Assembly (NCBI RefSeq): GCF_000566685.1
Contig: NZ_AZQN01000002.1
Location: 620,001-684,000, forward strand
Source: Dyadobacter tibetensis Y620-1
GTDB taxonomy: Bacteria > Bacteroidota > Bacteroidia > Cytophagales > Spirosomataceae
DNA length: 64,000 bases
Direction of reading: 5' to 3'
Both the position numbers and the translations under genes were made by a program. Under the pieces are notes generated by a model. It made no database searches and was not told the DNA's origin. It saw only the letters and a program-made list of their open reading frames with translations. Of this stretch, positions 55,200-63,179 are shown piece after piece (position 1 is the stretch's first letter; every line of letters begins with the position of its first letter).

Positions 55200-58100
55200 T
55201 TAAATCGAAAGGTTGATGCCTACGTTGACAAACTTGTTCTGAGGGTACTGTAGTCCATTCCCATCGGAAATCTCCGGATCGACGCCAAAGGATTTTAGGT
55301 TGTCAATAGAGAATAAATTATATCCATTAATATAGATTCTCGCCCTTTGCATCTTTAGTTTGGACAAGGCAGATTGTGGGAGAGAATAACCTATCTCAAG
55401 TGTTCTGGCTCTAAGGTATCTTACATTGTGAAGCCAGAAAGTAGAGTTTTTATTATAATTGCTATGCCCTCCGTCGTTGTAACGCAAAGCAGGGTACTTT
55501 CCAGGAATCCATTCACTGTTAAGGTCAAATGGGTCCGCTCGGTGCCAACGATCCAGAAATATTTTATTTAAGGCACCATCATTTTGATACGCCCATCTTT
55601 GTTCCCAGTTCTGATTCCAGGAATACATAGCTCCACCTGAGAAGTCGGCATTAAATGTAAATCCCTTCCAACCCATTGAAAAATTAAATCCAAAGTTGAC
55701 ACTCGGTTGCCCAGATTCTGTATAGCCAATAGGTCTTTCATCGAGTCCATTAATGACCTTGTCGCCATTCAAATCCTTATAGATCAAATCTCCTGGCAGT
55801 AAAGTTCGGTTCCCTTGGCCATCAACATTGACCGGATATTCATTGATTTCCTGCTGGGACTGGAACTGGCCTATAGTCTGGTAGCCCCAGAAAATATTAT
55901 TGTAACGAGCTTCAGAAGACCCCCTATATCGATCCCATGAATTGTTAAAAATTGGTTTATAGGAAGATTCAAATTTACTTCTCGAGAAGGATACGTTTCC
56001 TCCTAGCGCATAATCGATTTCACCAGTCTTAAAATTATACTGAAGCGAAGCCTCCCAGCCGGTTTGGGAATCACTATTGACATTTTCATCCGGAAGATTA
56101 TACCCTAATTCGCTAGGTACCTGGATATCATACTTTCGACCTCGAAGCCCGGTCCTTACCCGATTGAAAAAATCTACCGTTCCAGTAACCTTGGTACCAA
56201 AGAGGCTAAAATCGGCCCCCACGTCAAAAATTTTACTTTTAAACCAGGAAATATTATTGATAATCTGCCCCTTATCTCTCGAAGTTACAATGGCTGTTCC
56301 CCCTAAAATCGCATTTCCCTGATTGTAATTGTAGCCAGGAATGTAATCATAGGCTCCAATTCCAATATTATCATCGCCTAGACTTCCATAGGATGCGCGT
56401 AATTTCAAGTCGCCCAATACGGTTCTATCTCCTAATATATTGCGTATAAATTGCTCCTCAGTTACTCTCCAGCCAGCTGAGGCCGAAGGGAAAAAACCCA
56501 CACGCCGATCCGGAGCAAACTTCCAGGAAGCATCTCTTCGGGCAGACACTTCCAGGTAATATTTACTATCATAATCATAATTAACACGGCCTATATAACC
56601 GATCCGGGCCAATTCGTTGTCCTTATCATTATAGGTGTCCATATCTGTGAAATACATTAGAGGAAGTACATTGGTGGACGGTACGGAATGGGTCCACTGT
56701 TCCTGATCCCGCTCCTCCTGCCGCTCCGCCACAAATGTGCCTCCTACAGTATGTTTACCGAAGGAATTATTATAATTCAGCTGGCCCTGATATACATTTC
56801 TCATGATTTTACGAGTCCGACGTTCTCTCCAAGGGTTGGTGCTTCCTCCAGTCACGACGTAGCTATCATCCTGAGGATTATAAGTATAGGCCTTGTAGGT
56901 GTACTCATGCCCATTCATTACCTGATCGGCAATATAATAGGAATACATTCCCTTGGCCACCAGACCCTTTATACCTGGAATTTTGTACTCCGCTGTCATA
57001 TTAGACTGCAACACCCTCCATATATCCGTCTGGTATCCACCGAGTCTTTTATTATTATAAGCCCAGTTCGTTTCGTTATGCTTAATATCATTGAGGTATA
57101 AGGGGTTATCATTGGCATAAGGGCGCTCGAAGGGTCGGTTTCTTAAGATAGCAAAACGAGGTAGCCAGTAATCGTCACCACCAGGAATTCCTGGATTATC
57201 CCGTGTTTCAATTCTTCCGTTTATCTGTACACCTATTTTTAAATGATCAGTAATATTGGCGTCAATATTGCTCTGGAGGTTATTTCTTTTAAATGTAAAC
57301 TCACGTCCTAATACTGAATTCTGACTCAATTGAGTTGCTGAGATATAATAACTTATTTTCTCAGACCCTCCTGTCATATTCAAATTAACAGAATGCATTG
57401 GCGAATTTTTCTGAACAATAAAGTCTTTCCAGTTAAATGATTGATAACCAGCTTCAGTCCCAGCTTTGTATTTTTCCAATTCCGCAGGTGTTATCGATGT
57501 TTTCCCATACTGATTCATTTCTGCTTCTGCTTTTCCTGCCATCCACTGATACGAGTCGTTAACAACATTGGGGAATCGCGACCAATTTTGCCAGCCCATG
57601 AAAGCATCGAGACTCACTGTATTCTTGGTACCATTCTTACCTCTGCGGGTAGTTACGACCACTACTCCGTTGGCAGCTCTTACCCCATATATAGCCGCCG
57701 ATGCATCCTTAAGTACTGTTATACTCTCAATATCGTTGGGGGCAATATTGTTAAACTGACCCGCATCCTGCTGAATACCATCAATTACATATAGTGGATT
57801 GCCCATATTCCTAATTTGTATATTAGCACTCGCACCGGGCCGACCATCGGGCATACGAAAGGTTACCCCAGGTATCTTACCTGCTAGTCCGGAACTCACC
57901 GTGGCTCCTCCATGAACTCGATCCAAATCTTTACTGGTTACCGTGGCTATCGCCCCGGTTAATGACTCCTTCTTCTGGGTACCGTAACCTACCACCACTA
58001 TCTCATCAAAAGTCTTATCGTCAACTTTTAACAATATTTCTACCTTTACCTGCCCGCTCCCGATCAGAACCTCTTGGGTAATAAAACCCACGAAAGAGAT

Positions 58101-58388
58101 TACGACTGTCTGGTCCCCTTCGGGAACAGAAAGGGAGAAATTCCCTTTCTCGTCGGTTATCGTACCCGTTTGAGTTCCTTTCAGCACTACACTAACACCC
58201 GGCAGAGCCGTTCCTTCGGCATCTTTAACGATCCCTGACAGAGTCTTCTCCATCGTGGCCACTGAAATTTCTAAAGATCCATATCCTTTTGAATAGGTGG
58301 GATACGGCAAGGAAATTCCCATGTATGACAAGAATAACAAAAAGTAGATCGGCCGTGGCCGACTAGGATAAAGAAGATATTTTTTCAT
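55200..58388 (-). CDS. SusC/RagA-family TonB-linked outer-membrane transporter
   Basis: 1062 residues. Signal peptide; carboxypeptidase-regulatory-like domain (LSGIVKDAEGTALPGVSVVLKG); TonB box region (DEIVVVGYGTQKKESLTGA); plug (about 120-240, with ATVSSGLAGKIPGV); barrel ending KFVNVGINLSI. It imports the locus substrate with its SusD. It is the first structural gene of the locus. An ECF sigma factor and a short anti-sigma lie just upstream on the same strand, so it is likely switched on through them. Its 453-bp leader has several hairpins. Confidence 0.94.
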   Translation of the reverse strand: MKKYLLYPSRPRPIYFLLFLSYMGISLPYPTYSKGYGSLEISVATMEKTLSGIVKDAEGTALPGVSVVLKGTQTGTITDEKGNFSLSVPEGDQTVVISFVGFITQEVLIGSGQVKVEILLKVDDKTFDEIVVVGYGTQKKESLTGAIATVTSKDLDRVHGGATVSSGLAGKIPGVTFRMPDGRPGASANIQIRNMGNPLYVIDGIQQDAGQFNNIAPNDIESITVLKDASAAIYGVRAANGVVVVTTRRGKNGTKNTVSLDAFMGWQNWSRFPNVVNDSYQWMAGKAEAEMNQYGKTSITPAELEKYKAGTEAGYQSFNWKDFIVQKNSPMHSVNLNMTGGSEKISYYISATQLSQNSVLGREFTFKRNNLQSNIDANITDHLKIGVQINGRIETRDNPGIPGGDDYWLPRFAILRNRPFERPYANDNPLYLNDIKHNETNWAYNNKRLGGYQTDIWRVLQSNMTAEYKIPGIKGLVAKGMYSYYIADQVMNGHEYTYKAYTYNPQDDSYVVTGGSTNPWRERRTRKIMRNVYQGQLNYNNSFGKHTVGGTFVAERQEERDQEQWTHSVPSTNVLPLMYFTDMDTYNDKDNELARIGYIGRVNYDYDSKYYLEVSARRDASWKFAPDRRVGFFPSASAGWRVTEEQFIRNILGDRTVLGDLKLRASYGSLGDDNIGIGAYDYIPGYNYNQGNAILGGTAIVTSRDKGQIINNISWFKSKIFDVGADFSLFGTKVTGTVDFFNRVRTGLRGRKYDIQVPSELGYNLPDENVNSDSQTGWEASLQYNFKTGEIDYALGGNVSFSRSKFESSYKPIFNNSWDRYRGSSEARYNNIFWGYQTIGQFQSQQEINEYPVNVDGQGNRTLLPGDLIYKDLNGDKVINGLDERPIGYTESGQPSVNFGFNFSMGWKGFTFNADFSGGAMYSWNQNWEQRWAYQNDGALNKIFLDRWHRADPFDLNSEWIPGKYPALRYNDGGHSNYNKNSTFWLHNVRYLRARTLEIGYSLPQSALSKLKMQRARIYINGYNLFSIDNLKSFGVDPEISDGNGLQYPQNKFVNVGINLSI

Positions 58389-58443
58389 ATTTTTGAACGA
58401 TTTTAATGGTCATCACAATTTTCCATGAAATCTGAAAGCCGCC

Positions 58444-58462
58444 CCACCACGGCCTGTGGTGG
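58444..58462 (-). other. Hairpin in the SusC leader (proximal)
   Basis: Perfect 7-bp stem CCACCAC/GTGGTGG with a 5-nt loop, 56 to 74 bp upstream of the SusC ATG. Confidence 0.5.
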
Positions 58463-58496
58463 TTCCCTTACTTCAAGGGGGCTTGCTTTCGAATCA

Positions 58497-58526
58497 GGGT
58501 CAATCGTGTTGTCGCACGGTTGACCC
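58497..58526 (-). other. Hairpin in the SusC leader (distal)
   Basis: A 12-bp stem with one G-U type pair (GGGTCAATCGTG/CACGGTTGACCC) and a 6-nt loop, about 110-140 bp upstream of the SusC ATG. There is no T-run. Confidence 0.55.
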
Positions 58527-58841
58527 ATTATAAAAGGCCTTGCTTAATTATCTTATATCATAGCGGAAGTATTTAACGGTGAAAATATTATTTATAGCCT
58601 GTTCACTGCTGAATCGAAATATTAAGGAAAGTCTATTGCAATGACCCGGAGCAATCCCCCCAGAATCATTAATATTCAGGACGCACAGTTCTTATATATC
58701 TTCAGCTGAATCGCAGTAAATAAATCACTAATATATCCCATGCTTACTGATCAAACTTATTAGTATATACGCAATCTTCCCTACCTACGAATTTTGCTTA
58801 GGTATAATAGCATTTGCCAAACACTCACTAAAAAACTATCT

Positions 58842-59096
58842 CTATTTTTTCCCCATCCCGCGCTTAACTACTTCCCACATTTTTGAGCTCTGATCTGCAG
58901 TGGGCTTGTGTCTTCCTGTATCAATAGCGAGAAGAAGTACATAATCCCTGGCAGCTGCCAGCACCGGTTCCTGGTTCGGAAAGGCTTTCAAATAGGACTG
59001 CCAATATGCCTCCCTCTCAGATGTGGGGTGCAATACCCAATCGACAAAGGTATCCTGTCGGATAAGTTCTGTAAGACTAAGTGGTACTGCTGTCAT
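58842..59096 (-). CDS. Free-standing FecR-type anti-sigma N-terminal domain (short)
   Basis: 84 residues. The sequence matches the cytoplasmic N-terminal part of Bacteroidota FecR-like anti-sigma factors: LIRQDTFVDWVLHPTSEREAYWQSYL, then PVLAAARDYVLLLAI and a closing basic helix. It stops where a membrane helix and FecR domain would normally begin, and neither is found downstream in any frame. It lies 87 bp after the ECF sigma gene on the same strand and before SusC. It should bind that sigma factor, but it cannot receive a TonB-side signal in the usual way. Confidence 0.72.
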   Translation of the reverse strand: MTAVPLSLTELIRQDTFVDWVLHPTSEREAYWQSYLKAFPNQEPVLAAARDYVLLLAIDTGRHKPTADQSSKMWEVVKRGMGKK

Positions 59097-59183
59097 AAAT
59101 TTTGCCTATCAGATGCCATTCATAGAGTAAGAGCAGCGTTTCCTTAACTTGACCCCTGTAATTGAAGATTTTTTTTGAAAAAA

Positions 59184-59810
59184 TTATAAAACCAAAGAAA
59201 TTAGGGAAGGTATAAGCATACAAAGGGGAGAGAGATGCATGGAACGCATGCTTGTTAGGGCCTTATACAAAAAATTTCGTACCGACTTCTGGCTTACTCC
59301 CATCATTTGAGCAATCTGCGCATGAGATAAGCCTTCGAAATAACGCAGTGTAATGGCTTCTAATTGTCGGTGAGGAAGATCACTTATCAAATTTTTAACC
59401 CATTTTTGACGTTCTTCTGTCGACTCAGCCTCTATCCAGCAAGCTTCGGAGTCGGAGGTTAAAAAATCATGCGTGAAGAGCACCAGGTCAGGCAAAGCAT
59501 CCAGATCTATAGCGGCTGCATCAGGACCAATTCTCCGCATGATTCTTCGCCTGAGGCATCTTAGTAAATAATAGCGAATTGAGAGCACCTGTTCGGCAAG
59601 ACTACTTCGGAGTCTCCAGATATCAATATATACATCCTGGATAGCATCTTCAACCATGCCGACGTCAGCCGTAAGTTTATAGCCATAATTGTACAAATGC
59701 CCGTGGTATTTCTCAAAAAGAAATGTAAAAGCTGCTTCGTCGCCGGTTCTTATGGCATGCCATAAGGCCCATTCCGTATTCCACGGTCCAAAATTGTCGC
59801 TATTTTCCAC
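59184..59810 (-). CDS. ECF-type RNA polymerase sigma factor
   Basis: I choose the GTG at 59810 (VENSDNFGPWNTEWALWHAI), about 208 residues; the TTG at 59846 would fall inside the -7 box. Sigma-2 (about 30-100, GDEAAFTFLFEKYHGHLYNYGYKLT and VEDAIQDVYIDIWR) and sigma-4 (about 140-195, LPHRQLEAITLRYFEGLSHAQIAQMMGVSQKSVRNFLYKAL) are both present. It directs transcription of the SusCD locus downstream, by analogy with other Bacteroidota loci. The last 15 residues are hydrophobic, which is unusual. Confidence 0.88.
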   Translation of the reverse strand: MENSDNFGPWNTEWALWHAIRTGDEAAFTFLFEKYHGHLYNYGYKLTADVGMVEDAIQDVYIDIWRLRSSLAEQVLSIRYYLLRCLRRRIMRRIGPDAAAIDLDALPDLVLFTHDFLTSDSEACWIEAESTEERQKWVKNLISDLPHRQLEAITLRYFEGLSHAQIAQMMGVSQKSVRNFLYKALTSMRSMHLSPLCMLIPSLISLVL

Positions 59811-59843
59811 TTTGAAGTTTTTCTTGTCCTGAGTATGGATTCT

Positions 59844-59878
59844 CAAATATAAATAATAAAAATTGAAAATAATACAAA
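59844..59878 (-). promoter_or_regulatory. Promoter of the ECF sigma gene
   Basis: The minus strand has TATATTTG (59844-59851), an exact -7 box, with TTTG (59875-59878) 23 bp upstream as a possible -33 element. The predicted start of transcription is near 59837, 27 nt before the GTG at 59810. The TTTG is also the T-run of the upstream terminator. Confidence 0.5.
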
Positions 59879-59909
59879 AAGCAGCGAAACGAACGTCTCA
59901 CTGCTTTTG
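59875..59909 (-). terminator. Terminator after the Tat-exported oxidoreductase
   Basis: A stem of 8 perfect bp (AAAAGCAG/CTGCTTTT), extendable to 14 with two mismatches, is followed on the minus strand by TTTTTG. It lies 25 bp beyond the oxidoreductase stop. Confidence 0.8.
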
Positions 59910-59933
59910 AAATACCACCTAACACATACATAT

Positions 59934-61385
59934 TTATAATTTCAATTCCCACCCCTCACGATATGCCCTTTTTACAAATTGATTGGCATTATCATAATTG
60001 GTAACCTTCATATTTTCCGCGTCCCAGTATAATTTCTTCCGACCCATATATTTATCGGCATTTCTTTGGGCAGTTGGGTTATCTCTGGACATCCAGCTCC
60101 TCAAGGCCAGATTACCAATAAGTATACTTTCCGTAAATGGCGCCGCATACTCAAAGGGGGAGCTGGTAATCCCTTTACCATAACCGTCTATACAGGCATT
60201 AACCCACTGCAAATAGTGATCCTCATTGGGTACTCTTGCCAAGGTTTCCGGCACATTTATAATATCATTTTCTTTCAAGGGAAGTAACCTTGGATTAGCA
60301 CCATAGCAATCTGCCATCAGTTTCCCTTTACTGCCAATAAAGAGGACTCCCCCATCGGAATTCCCAAATGTTTCTCCCGGCAGCAATTCTTCTGGTAGCT
60401 CCGGCAAAATTCCTCCATCATACCAGCTTACCTTAATATTGCCCTCTCCGTCGTTGCGGGGATAGTCCAGATGTATAGAAGTGGTGAAAGGCGTCCAGTC
60501 GGGATTATTATCTTTCTCCCGTAACGTAAATGTCCAGGTCCCCCCTACGCTGCACTCCACAGAACTAGGATACAAGATAGGAAGAATCCTGTATACGGGA
60601 TCCATGATATGGCAGGCCATGTCCCCGAGTGCCCCTGTGCCATAAGGCCACCATCCCCGCCAGTTCCAAGGGTGATAGGACTTATTATAGCCTACCTTCG
60701 GAGAGGGTCCCAGCCATAGATCGAAATCTAGTTCTTTGGGAATAGGATCTACTATATCTGAAGGGATCGCTTGCGGCCATACCGGTCGGTTGGTCCAGCA
60801 GAGCACTTTGTCAACCTTACCAATGATTCCTGAGTTATAAATTTCCTGCATGCGCCGCACGCCATTGCCAGATCCACCCTGATTTCCCATTTGGGTTATG
60901 ACCTTGTACTTCTTGGCAGCCTGCCCTAAAATACGCGCCTCATAAATATCGTGCGTCAATGGTTTTTGGGTATAAACATGCTTTCCTAACTGCATAGCTG
61001 CCAACGTGGCTACGGCATGGGTATTATCAGGGGTAGAGATAGAACAGGCATCTATATTCTTGTGCTCTTTTTGAAGCATTTCCCGAAAATCTTTGTAATA
61101 TTTTGCTTTCGGAAAATTCTCACGGGAGGTAACCGCCTGCCGGTCATCTACATCGCAAAGTGCCACAATATTAACATTCGGACTCTTTGCAAAGCTTGCT
61201 AAATCGCTCCTACCCTTTCCTCCTACCCCAATACCTGCAATATTAAGCTTATCGCTCGGTGCGATGTACCCCTTTCCTAATACATGTCGGGGCACTATAA
61301 AAAATGATGTTGCTGCCAGTCCGGAAGCCTTTAGAAATTCTCTCCTACTAGGAGTACTCATCTGTTTAGTTTTCTTATCCTCCAT
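59934..61385 (-). CDS. Gfo/Idh/MocA-family oxidoreductase, Tat-exported
   Basis: 483 residues. A twin-arginine signal (SRREFLKASGLAATSFF) implies export in folded form with its cofactor. The Rossmann fold has NIAGIGVGGKGRSD and ALCDVDDRQA; the EKP motif is QKP (YTQKPLTHDIYEA), with the Lys kept. The C-terminal part has WLGPSPKVGYNKSYHPWNWRGWW and GALGDMACHIMDPVYRIL, typical of the Planctomycete/Bacteroidota secreted group. It probably acts on glycosides in the periplasm. Single gene with its own terminator, next to the ECF-controlled locus. Confidence 0.92.
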   Translation of the reverse strand: MEDKKTKQMSTPSRREFLKASGLAATSFFIVPRHVLGKGYIAPSDKLNIAGIGVGGKGRSDLASFAKSPNVNIVALCDVDDRQAVTSRENFPKAKYYKDFREMLQKEHKNIDACSISTPDNTHAVATLAAMQLGKHVYTQKPLTHDIYEARILGQAAKKYKVITQMGNQGGSGNGVRRMQEIYNSGIIGKVDKVLCWTNRPVWPQAIPSDIVDPIPKELDFDLWLGPSPKVGYNKSYHPWNWRGWWPYGTGALGDMACHIMDPVYRILPILYPSSVECSVGGTWTFTLREKDNNPDWTPFTTSIHLDYPRNDGEGNIKVSWYDGGILPELPEELLPGETFGNSDGGVLFIGSKGKLMADCYGANPRLLPLKENDIINVPETLARVPNEDHYLQWVNACIDGYGKGITSSPFEYAAPFTESILIGNLALRSWMSRDNPTAQRNADKYMGRKKLYWDAENMKVTNYDNANQFVKRAYREGWELKL

Positions 61386-61762
61386 GAATTGCAGCGTTTG
61401 GGTTGGTTCTATTATGCCATGTAAAATGATATACTCAAAACCCTCTCAATAGTACTATTCGAATCTAATTTATTAACTTAAAGAAAACATAAAGTTTAAA
61501 ATAGCGGAAAGTCAGTTTGTTTTGCCCATAATCAGGCTTCTTGGTCCGGTAATCCTGACCACTATTTCTCATCTCATGGCAGTAGAAGCCTTCCGGCACC
61601 CACTTTGAGACTAAATCGTCCCTATTTTGAGATTTAATAAAGGACATTTTTCTATTTCTTGCGGAATAATTAAAATTTTCACCGCAGCCCTCTCAAAGCG
61701 GGAGCTTCACCCTATTTTCAAGTGGAGTATAACGAATCAAAGAATCTAGATTGAATGAAATC
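61386..61762. other. Divergent intergenic region, 377 bp
   Basis: Space between the oxidoreductase (minus) and the sulfatase (plus). No supported gene and no clear promoter pair. It is AT-rich near both ends and should hold two divergent promoters. Confidence 0.45.
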
Positions 61763-63172
61763 ATGAAAATTAGAATAAAGACTTTCCTCTTGCTCTTATG
61801 TTTTTATTGTCTTGTAAATTATCAAAGCTCGGGACAATCAGAACGGGGGAATAAGCCCAATATCGTATTTATTCTGGTAGACGATCTGGGTTATTCCGAT
61901 TTAGGTTATATGAAGCAGAAAAAGGGAATATTGACTCCCAATATCGATAGGCTGGCTGGAAATGGGATGGTCTTTACACATGCCTATGCCGCTGCACCCG
62001 TTTGCTCTCCTACAAGGGCAAGTCTGATGACTGGTAAGTCTCCAGCCGCTTTAAAAATCACCTGCCATATTCCGGGAATGGGAATGAAACCCTATGTAGC
62101 TAAATTCAATGCTGGAATGAAAATGAAGGAGGCTTTCTTTTTAGACCATCTGCCACCGGCTGAGGTTACCATAGCCGAAGTATTAAAGGCGGAGGGTTAT
62201 TCTACGGGATTCATTGGCAAGTGGCATTTGGCAGGAGAGGGTTCCGAAGCTACTCCCGATGGTATAGTGAATGCTGACTTCCATCCAGATAAGCAGGGGT
62301 TCGATATTAATATTGGAGGTTGCTCTTATGGACAGCCTAGAAGCTATTTTTCTCCTTTCAAAAATGGCACGTTACCGGACGGCGAAGCAGGTGAATATTT
62401 GACGGATCGACTTGGTGATGAAGCGGTTAATTTTATTACCCAAAACAAAGATCGGCCTTTTTTTCTTAATCTAGCCACCTATACGGTCCACACCCCCTTA
62501 CAAGCCCCTGAAGAAAACCTGAATAAATTTTCGGGGAATAAATATTACGCCATGATCGATAAACTGGACCAAAATGTTGGAAAGGTACTTCATGCATTAG
62601 AAAAGCTTCACTTGAAAGAAAATACCATGGTAATTTTTTATTCAGATAATGGAGGACTTTGGGGTAATCCTCCCTTACGAAATAATAAAGGTTCATTGTT
62701 TGAAGGAGGGATACGCGTCCCCCTGATCATTTCCTGGCCCGGACATATCCCAAAAGGTAGAATATCAGAGGTTCCTGTCACTACGGTAGACTTTTTCCCG
62801 ACCATTATGCAGGTGGCTACTGTCCGAGCCCCCCGCCCACCCTATCTGGAAGGGCAGAGTCTATGGCCCCTTTTAAGTGGAAAAGAAAAGACACAAAATC
62901 GGGCGCTATATTGGCATTTCCCACATCATAGGAAGGATACCGAGCTCGCCATGGCGGCCGCAATCCGGGAAGGTGACTGGAAACTGATTAAGGAATTTGA
63001 GTCGGAAGTCATACACCTTTTTAATTTAAGGACAGATATAAATGAATCTATTAACCTCGCCGAAAAATTTCCTCGGCGGGCGAAAAATCTTTTGTCTAAA
63101 CTGGAAAAATGGCAACAACAGGTTTCCGCTGAACTCCCTGAACCTAATCTGAACAACCAAGTAGTCAAGTGA
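61763..63172 (+). CDS. S1-family sulfatase
   Basis: I start at the ATG at 61763 (MKIRIKTFLLLLCFY), giving about 469 residues; a TTG at 61751 is an alternative. Signal peptide ending SSGQ. Metal site Asp 40-Asp 41 in VDDLGYSD; formylglycine site C81-S-P-T-R (CSPTRASLMTG), so it needs a formylglycine-generating enzyme; further FYSDNGG and the GKWHLAG loop. It hydrolyses a sulfate ester on a carbohydrate. A GH97 gene follows 7 bp downstream, so both likely act on the same sulfated or sulfate-bearing glycan. Confidence 0.93.
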   Translation: MKIRIKTFLLLLCFYCLVNYQSSGQSERGNKPNIVFILVDDLGYSDLGYMKQKKGILTPNIDRLAGNGMVFTHAYAAAPVCSPTRASLMTGKSPAALKITCHIPGMGMKPYVAKFNAGMKMKEAFFLDHLPPAEVTIAEVLKAEGYSTGFIGKWHLAGEGSEATPDGIVNADFHPDKQGFDINIGGCSYGQPRSYFSPFKNGTLPDGEAGEYLTDRLGDEAVNFITQNKDRPFFLNLATYTVHTPLQAPEENLNKFSGNKYYAMIDKLDQNVGKVLHALEKLHLKENTMVIFYSDNGGLWGNPPLRNNKGSLFEGGIRVPLIISWPGHIPKGRISEVPVTTVDFFPTIMQVATVRAPRPPYLEGQSLWPLLSGKEKTQNRALYWHFPHHRKDTELAMAAAIREGDWKLIKEFESEVIHLFNLRTDINESINLAEKFPRRAKNLLSKLEKWQQQVSAELPEPNLNNQVVK

Positions 63173-63179
63173 TAAAAAA

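Larger units (their letters stand above)
58389..58841 (-). other. Long structured leader/promoter region upstream of SusC
   Basis: 453 bp without a gene. On the minus strand it has an exact -7 box (TAAGTTTG, 58752-58759) about 360 bp before SusC, then two hairpins closer to the start codon (58497-58526 and 58444-58462). This would give a leader of about 360 nt. A promoter for the neighbouring ECF factor is also expected here but its sequence is unknown. Confidence 0.5.

Noticed and set aside
58780..58860. Frameshift hidden in the A6 run at the end of the short anti-sigma gene
   Set aside because: Both shifted frames meet stops within about 25 codons and encode no membrane helix or FecR domain, so a simple frameshift does not explain the short protein.
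61465..61647. 60-residue minus-strand reading frame between the oxidoreductase and sulfatase genes
   Set aside because: No family features and a weak start; the region is better explained as divergent promoter space.
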